Below are positions 11,612-14,138 of a DNA stretch of 14,138 bases, one piece after another. Made by a program: the position numbers and the translations under genes. The DNA is taken from positions 1 to 14,138 of the forward strand of contig JAHFDE010000044.1 in NCBI GenBank assembly GCA_023249165.1, read 5' to 3'. The number at the start of each line of letters is the position of its first letter. Within the stretch, counting starts at the first letter, position 1. The DNA is from Candidatus Methylomirabilota bacterium. Lineage in GTDB: Bacteria > Methylomirabilota > Methylomirabilia > Methylomirabilales > CSP1-5. The notes below the pieces were generated by a model. It did not search any database. It was not told the DNA's origin and saw nothing but the letters and a program-made list of their open reading frames with translations.

Positions 11612-12291
11612 CCGTCGTTGGGGCGGCGGTTCAGGATAGAGTCCCGTTCGAGGGTATAGAGGGCCAGTTGAAGGCGATGCCGCAGATGAAGCTTTTTGAA
11701 GATGCTGACCAGATGCGATTTGACCGTCTTCTCGCTGATGAAGAGCCGATCGGCCACCTCTTTGTTGCTGAGCCCGGCAGCCACGAATCTCGCGATCTCC
11801 GCCTCCCGTTGGCTCAAGAGTTGGGCTGACTGGCCCTTCTTGCTGACGCGGTTCTCCTGGCGGGGTAGCTCCTCCAGCAGGTGGCCCATGACGCCCCTCT
11901 CGATCCAGGCCTCGCCGGCGTGGACCGCCCGGATCGCCTTCAGCAACTCGGCGCTCGATACGCTCTTTTGAAGGTACCCCCTGGCCCCCTCCCACAGGCT
12001 GCGGAAGACCAGCTCCTGATCGAAATAGCCGGTCAGGATGAGGACCTTGGTCGAGGAGTTGCGCTCGCGAATCTGAGGGAGGACGTCGAGCCCGTCCATT
12101 TCCGGCATGAAAAGGTCCAAGAGCAGGACGTCCGGGTGGAATTCCTCCAGGGCCTTGAGGACCTCCCGTCCGTTGGCGGCCTCCCCCACGACCTCGATCG
12201 CCTCTTCCCGCCGCAAGAGTTCGACGAGCCCTTCCCGGAAGAGCCGATGGTCGTCGGCGATAACGAGCCGGATCTGGTCTTTTCTCCCCAT
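11608..12291 (-). CDS. NarL/FixJ-family response regulator (second, orphan)
   Basis: 227 residues. Receiver: acidic pair Asp13-Asp14 (IADDH), phosphoacceptor Asp59 (VLLLDLFMPEMDG), Thr87 (LILTGYF) and Lys109 (YLQKSVS). The HTH lies at about 158-215, with LLSQREAEIARFVAAGLSNK followed by SEKTVKSHLVSIFKKL. All catalytic positions are present. It belongs to a different subgroup from the regulator at 3562-4203: its recognition helix is KTVKSHLVSI rather than RTVEFHKYRI. No kinase gene is adjacent, so it is an orphan here. The last residues (NRRPNDG) precede a TAG supplied by the end of the miniature element, so the C-terminal tail may have been reset by insertion. ATG at 12291 with a weak GAGG upstream. 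Confidence 0.93.
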   Translation of the reverse strand: MGRKDQIRLVIADDHRLFREGLVELLRREEAIEVVGEAANGREVLKALEEFHPDVLLLDLFMPEMDGLDVLPQIRERNSSTKVLILTGYFDQELVFRSLWEGARGYLQKSVSSAELLKAIRAVHAGEAWIERGVMGHLLEELPRQENRVSKKGQSAQLLSQREAEIARFVAAGLSNKEVADRLFISEKTVKSHLVSIFKKLHLRHRLQLALYTLERDSILNRRPNDG

Positions 12292-12321
12292 TGCTCAGCA
12301 CCTCAGAATGCGTCGCTAGCC

Positions 12322-12349
12322 ATTGTTGTAGTTGCACGAAGTATGCCAA
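12322..12349 (-). promoter_or_regulatory. Candidate promoter of the orphan regulator
   Basis: Minus strand TTGGCA (12349-12344), 16-bp spacer, AACAAT (12327-12322), about 30 nt upstream of the ATG at 12291. A moderate match with slightly short spacing. Confidence 0.4.
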
Positions 12350-12632
12350 AATGACACCCCGCGGCACAGTCGCTTCCAAAGGGGCACGGCCGACCCCGCT
12401 GCCCCCAGCACGCTTCTCGGGGTATTCTTCGAAAGACCTACACCTTTTGGAGGACGCATCACTGCCGCGCTTAGGCCCATTGATCCCAGAAAATCGGCCG
12501 ACCGATGGATTGCCATCTCGCCGAAGATAGACGATGGTATTCAGAGCACCAAAAGGGAGATAGCTGTGACAAGGGACAGCGGCAATTCATTTGGCGGAAA
12601 AAGGGGGAGAGGGGTTCTGTGGGAAGACCAAC
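12350..12632. other. Intergenic stretch between divergent genes
   Basis: Gap between the leftward regulator and the rightward lipoprotein. I see no convincing gene here. It must hold the lipoprotein promoter, but no clear -35/-10 pair stands out; a weak TTGCCA near 12509 has a poorly spaced TGGTAT. A small palindrome ATCGG-CCGA-CCGAT occurs at 12493-12506. A SHOCT-like fragment, present upstream of the other two lipoprotein copies, is absent. Confidence 0.5.
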
Positions 12633-12647
12633 AAAGGAGGGGTGATC

Positions 12648-12890
12648 ATGGGCGAGAAGATCAAGTTAGGTCTGGTGGGACTGGCCTTGATAGCAAGCCT
12701 GGGCGCCTGTGCGAAACAGTACGAAGAGTACGGGATTCAACAGGGCGGCACCCACTTCGCGTCGTTTAAGCATATGGGGTATTCCCTCAAGGGGGAGAAG
12801 CCGAAGTTGACCAAGGCCGAAGCGAGTACGGCCAAAACCGAGGGATGGTGGGGGACTCCGGTTCGGTACACCGTTGACGAGCTGGAATAA
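12648..12890 (+). CDS. Small lipoprotein, copy 3
   Basis: 80 residues: MGEKIK, a hydrophobic stretch, lipobox LGAC with Cys21, CAKQYEEYGIQQGGTHFASF, GEKPKLTKAE, and the C-terminus WWGTPVRYTVDELE. The ATG at 12648 is chosen over an in-frame ATG at 12591 because AAAGGAGGGG lies seven nucleotides before it and the GATC-ATG context is shared by the other copies. It is the only convincing plus-strand gene in the window. The sequence is diverged in the middle from copy 2 but the last 14 residues differ at one position. Predicted envelope lipoprotein of unknown role, ended by the strong stem at 12929-12963. Confidence 0.9.
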   Translation: MGEKIKLGLVGLALIASLGACAKQYEEYGIQQGGTHFASFKHMGYSLKGEKPKLTKAEASTAKTEGWWGTPVRYTVDELE

Positions 12891-12928
12891 GCAGGTTTGT
12901 ACACGGCAGAAATTGTCCCTGGAAAACG

Positions 12929-12963
12929 TGAACGCCCGGCGGCGCTTGTCCGCCGGGCGTTCA
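12929..12963. terminator. 14-bp stem, bidirectional terminator between convergent genes
   Basis: Perfect stem TGAACGCCCGGCGG (12929-12942) / CCGCCGGGCGTTCA (12950-12963) with a 7-nt loop CGCTTGT. It lies 38 nt past the lipoprotein stop and 35 nt past the stop of the convergent phosphoesterase gene. T-tracts are poor on both sides, but position and stability make a shared terminator likely. Confidence 0.75.
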
Positions 12964-12998
12964 GCATTGTACACCCGCTCTCGGATGAGGAAATCGCC

Positions 12999-13520
12999 CT
13001 ATTCGGTGTCGCAGGGTGGCGTCTTAATTTTCAAAGCCTTGAGCTTCTCTGGGGTGAGCGCCGTCTCCAGCGTCCAGCCGGGGTCGGCGTAGGCGTCTCG
13101 CTTCTTGATCAATAGCCATTCCTTCCCCGTCCCCCGCCCCGTCATCCGTGCCAAGGCGAAGACTCCCTTGAGACGTTTTCCGTGCAGCTCAAAGGCGAGC
13201 TTCCCGGCCTTGATCCCGTCACGTGGGTCCCCCTCGAGGGGAACGTACGTCCCCGTGTCCCAGATGACCACGGGCCCCGCGCCATAGCCCCCCTCAGGAA
13301 TGATCCCTTCAAATTCGGCGTACACCAGAGGATGATCCGACACCATCAGCGCCAGTCGTCTCTCTGCGGGATTCATGGAGGGGCCTTTCGGGACCGCCCA
13401 CGACTTGAGCACCCCCGCTATCTCCAGCCGGAAATCGTGATGGAGGCGGGTGGCCTTGTGTTCGTGCACCACAAAACGGAGCCCCTGACTTTTCCTCTCG
13501 GCCACAGCACGCTCCGTCAC
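12999..13520 (-). CDS. Stand-alone LigD-type DNA 3'-phosphoesterase
   Basis: 173 residues matching the 3'-phosphoesterase (PE) domain of bacterial NHEJ ligase LigD: HEHKATRLHHDFRLEIAGVL, then KSWAVPKGPS, SDHPLVYAEFEG, IIPEGGYGAGPVVIWDTGTY and the C-terminal EWLLIKKRDAYAD. Residues aligning with the Pseudomonas LigD PE active site are present: His21, His27, Asp29, Arg31 and His63, at a constant offset from that enzyme's numbering. It should trim 3'-phosphate or 3'-ribonucleotide ends during end repair. The ligase and polymerase domains and Ku are absent from the window. The GTG at 13520 overlaps the TGA of the preceding small gene (GTGA), and GGAGGAAGG upstream serves as ribosome-binding site, so translation is coupled. 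Confidence 0.93.
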   Translation of the reverse strand: MTERAVAERKSQGLRFVVHEHKATRLHHDFRLEIAGVLKSWAVPKGPSMNPAERRLALMVSDHPLVYAEFEGIIPEGGYGAGPVVIWDTGTYVPLEGDPRDGIKAGKLAFELHGKRLKGVFALARMTGRGTGKEWLLIKKRDAYADPGWTLETALTPEKLKALKIKTPPCDTE

Positions 13521-13726
13521 CCTTCCTCCTCCCCCTGCCCTTCCCGCTCTGGGTTGTCCTGCGCCTCCTGCTGCTTCTGCTCTTCCTGCAGGACCCGGCG
13601 GATGAGCTTTTTCTGATGCTCTCGCCGGTAATCGGGCTTCGGTCGATGGGGGCGAGACGGTGGCGCCACCGGCAGTCGGACCGACGGTCTTTTCTTTCCC
13701 TTGTCGCCTTTCTTGTCCTTGGCCAA
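13517..13726 (-). CDS. Small highly charged protein coupled to the phosphoesterase
   Basis: 69 residues from a TTG at 13726; there is no in-frame ATG before an upstream TGA. The N-terminal half is Lys/Arg/Pro-rich (KDKKGDKGKKRPSVRLPVAP, then RPHRPKPDYRREHQKK). The C-terminal half is Gln/Glu-rich (EEQKQQEAQ), ending EGQGEEEG. No domain is recognised; low complexity, probably disordered or a short helix. Its stop overlaps the GTG of the LigD-type phosphoesterase, and the codons of its acidic tail carry that gene's ribosome-binding site. This supports it being translated, or at least a leader ORF for the enzyme. A basic tail like this could bind DNA, but that is inference. Confidence 0.6.
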   Translation of the reverse strand: MAKDKKGDKGKKRPSVRLPVAPPSRPHRPKPDYRREHQKKLIRRVLQEEQKQQEAQDNPEREGQGEEEG

Positions 13727-13762
13727 CGGTAGATCATCCCGAGGTCAAAGAGCCACCACGCA

Positions 13763-13771
13763 AATATACCA
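13763..13771 (-). promoter_or_regulatory. Candidate extended -10 promoter of the small charged gene
   Basis: Minus strand TGG-TATATT, with the -10 hexamer at 13768-13763. This fits TGn-TATAAT and lies about 36 nt before the TTG at 13726. No good -35 is seen. It is in the 67-nt gap after the permease gene. Confidence 0.4.
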
Positions 13772-13793
13772 GACTCCAGCCGGGCCCGAGCAC

Positions 13794-14138
13794 CTACCCG
13801 CTCCGCGGATCCCACAGGTCCCTGAGGCCATCCCCCAGGAAGTTCAAGCCCATGACGGTCACCACGATCGCGAGCCCGGGGAAGAGGGTCAGATGGGGCG
13901 CGACCAAGAGATACTGTCTGGCCTCATCGAGCATGGCCCCCCAACTCGGGGTGGGGGGCTGGGTGCCGAGCCCGAGGAAGCTCAGGCTCGCCTCCGCGAC
14001 GATGACCGCGGCGAACCCAAAGCTGGCCTCCACGAGGACCGGCCCGACGATATTGGGCAGCAGATGCCGGAAGATCACCCTCAAGTCTTGACCCCCTAAG
14101 GCCCTGGCTGCCGCCACAAACTCCATCTCCCGGACCAC
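13794..14138 (-). CDS. ABC peptide-type transporter permease, DppC/OppC family (partial C-terminus)
   Basis: Last 115 codons of a BPD_transp_1 permease; the N-terminus lies right of the window. The cytoplasmic EAA loop is clear: EFVAAARALGGQDLRVIFRH followed by LLPNIVGPVLV, which docks on the ATPase. Then come membrane segments around FGFAAVIVAEASLSFLGLG and LTLFPGLAIVVTVMGLNFLG, and the C-terminal signature GDGLRDLWDPR typical of DppC/OppC/NikC proteins. The conserved PPTPSWGAMLDEAR loop is also typical. Substrate is probably a peptide, nickel chelate or similar solute and cannot be decided from this part. The ATPase genes do not follow it in the window. The frame is open to the edge; the ATG and GTG inside it are not the true start. 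Confidence 0.93.
   Translation of the reverse strand: MVREMEFVAAARALGGQDLRVIFRHLLPNIVGPVLVEASFGFAAVIVAEASLSFLGLGTQPPTPSWGAMLDEARQYLLVAPHLTLFPGLAIVVTVMGLNFLGDGLRDLWDPRSG

Noticed and set aside
11405..12379. 324-codon minus-strand frame over the orphan regulator and the miniature element
   Set aside because: Low-complexity Gly/Arg/Pro translation with no family features; the receiver-HTH frame is clearly the real one.
12493..12506. ATCGG-CCGA-CCGAT palindrome as an operator
   Set aside because: A single short palindrome with no second copy and no adjoining promoter; mentioned only in the intergenic entry.

Overview
The window is G+C-rich DNA from a Gram-negative (diderm) bacterium. The outer membrane is implied by a Pal lipoprotein, several lipobox lipoproteins and a glycine-zipper envelope protein. 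Gene style (CHASE/PAS/GAF kinase with HisKA_3 core, clusters of NarL/FixJ regulators, stand-alone LigD phosphoesterase) would fit an uncultured soil or sediment lineage such as Rokubacteria/NC10 or a deltaproteobacterial relative. That placement is a guess; there is no rRNA or tRNA here to test it. Almost everything is encoded on the minus strand; the only convincing plus-strand gene is a small lipoprotein at 12648-12890.

Layout. (i) 1-1344: an envelope group read right to left: glycine-zipper protein, four-cysteine exported protein, a frameshifted SHOCT-like remnant, and the start of a small lipoprotein cut by the window edge. (ii) 1522-7225: a signalling block. A 983-residue CHASE-PAS-PAS-GAF histidine kinase overlaps by 4 nt with a full-length NarL-type regulator. 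Next come a zinc-ribbon microprotein, a receiver-only protein, a DUF3047 exported protein that overlaps the receiver by 4 nt, and finally a DNA-binding-only LuxR/GerE protein. The zinc-ribbon unit and the DNA-binding-only gene each have a CAACTCG-N8-CGAG palindrome abutting a candidate -35 box. (iii) 7284-9213: aquaporin-like channel, a terminator hairpin, Pal, a second copy of the small lipoprotein, another SHOCT-like fragment, and a strong sigma-70 promoter. (iv) 9286-12291: AI-2E-family membrane protein, a tandem PilZ protein, a 207-bp miniature element with 17-bp perfect terminal inverted repeats ending in CTAG, and a second complete NarL-type regulator. (v) 12648-14138: a third small lipoprotein, a long terminator stem, a stand-alone LigD 3'-phosphoesterase coupled to a small charged protein, and the C-terminal end of a DppC/OppC-type permease.

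How it may work together. The kinase probably signals to its overlapping regulator. The receiver-only and HTH-only proteins together look like a dismantled second regulator of the same subfamily, and may tune or compete with the intact one. The three small lipoproteins share a lipobox region and a strongly conserved C-terminus; one sits directly upstream of pal, suggesting an envelope role. The left-edge copy is a mosaic: its first 120 nt match the pal-linked copy exactly, while its signal peptide resembles the third copy.

The most novel-looking items are the split regulator arrangement with its shared palindrome, the CTAG-ended miniature element that supplies the end of a regulator gene (with a solo end at the PilZ stop codon), and the SHOCT/small-lipoprotein duplication. 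No CRISPR array, complete insertion sequence, rRNA or tRNA was recognised.
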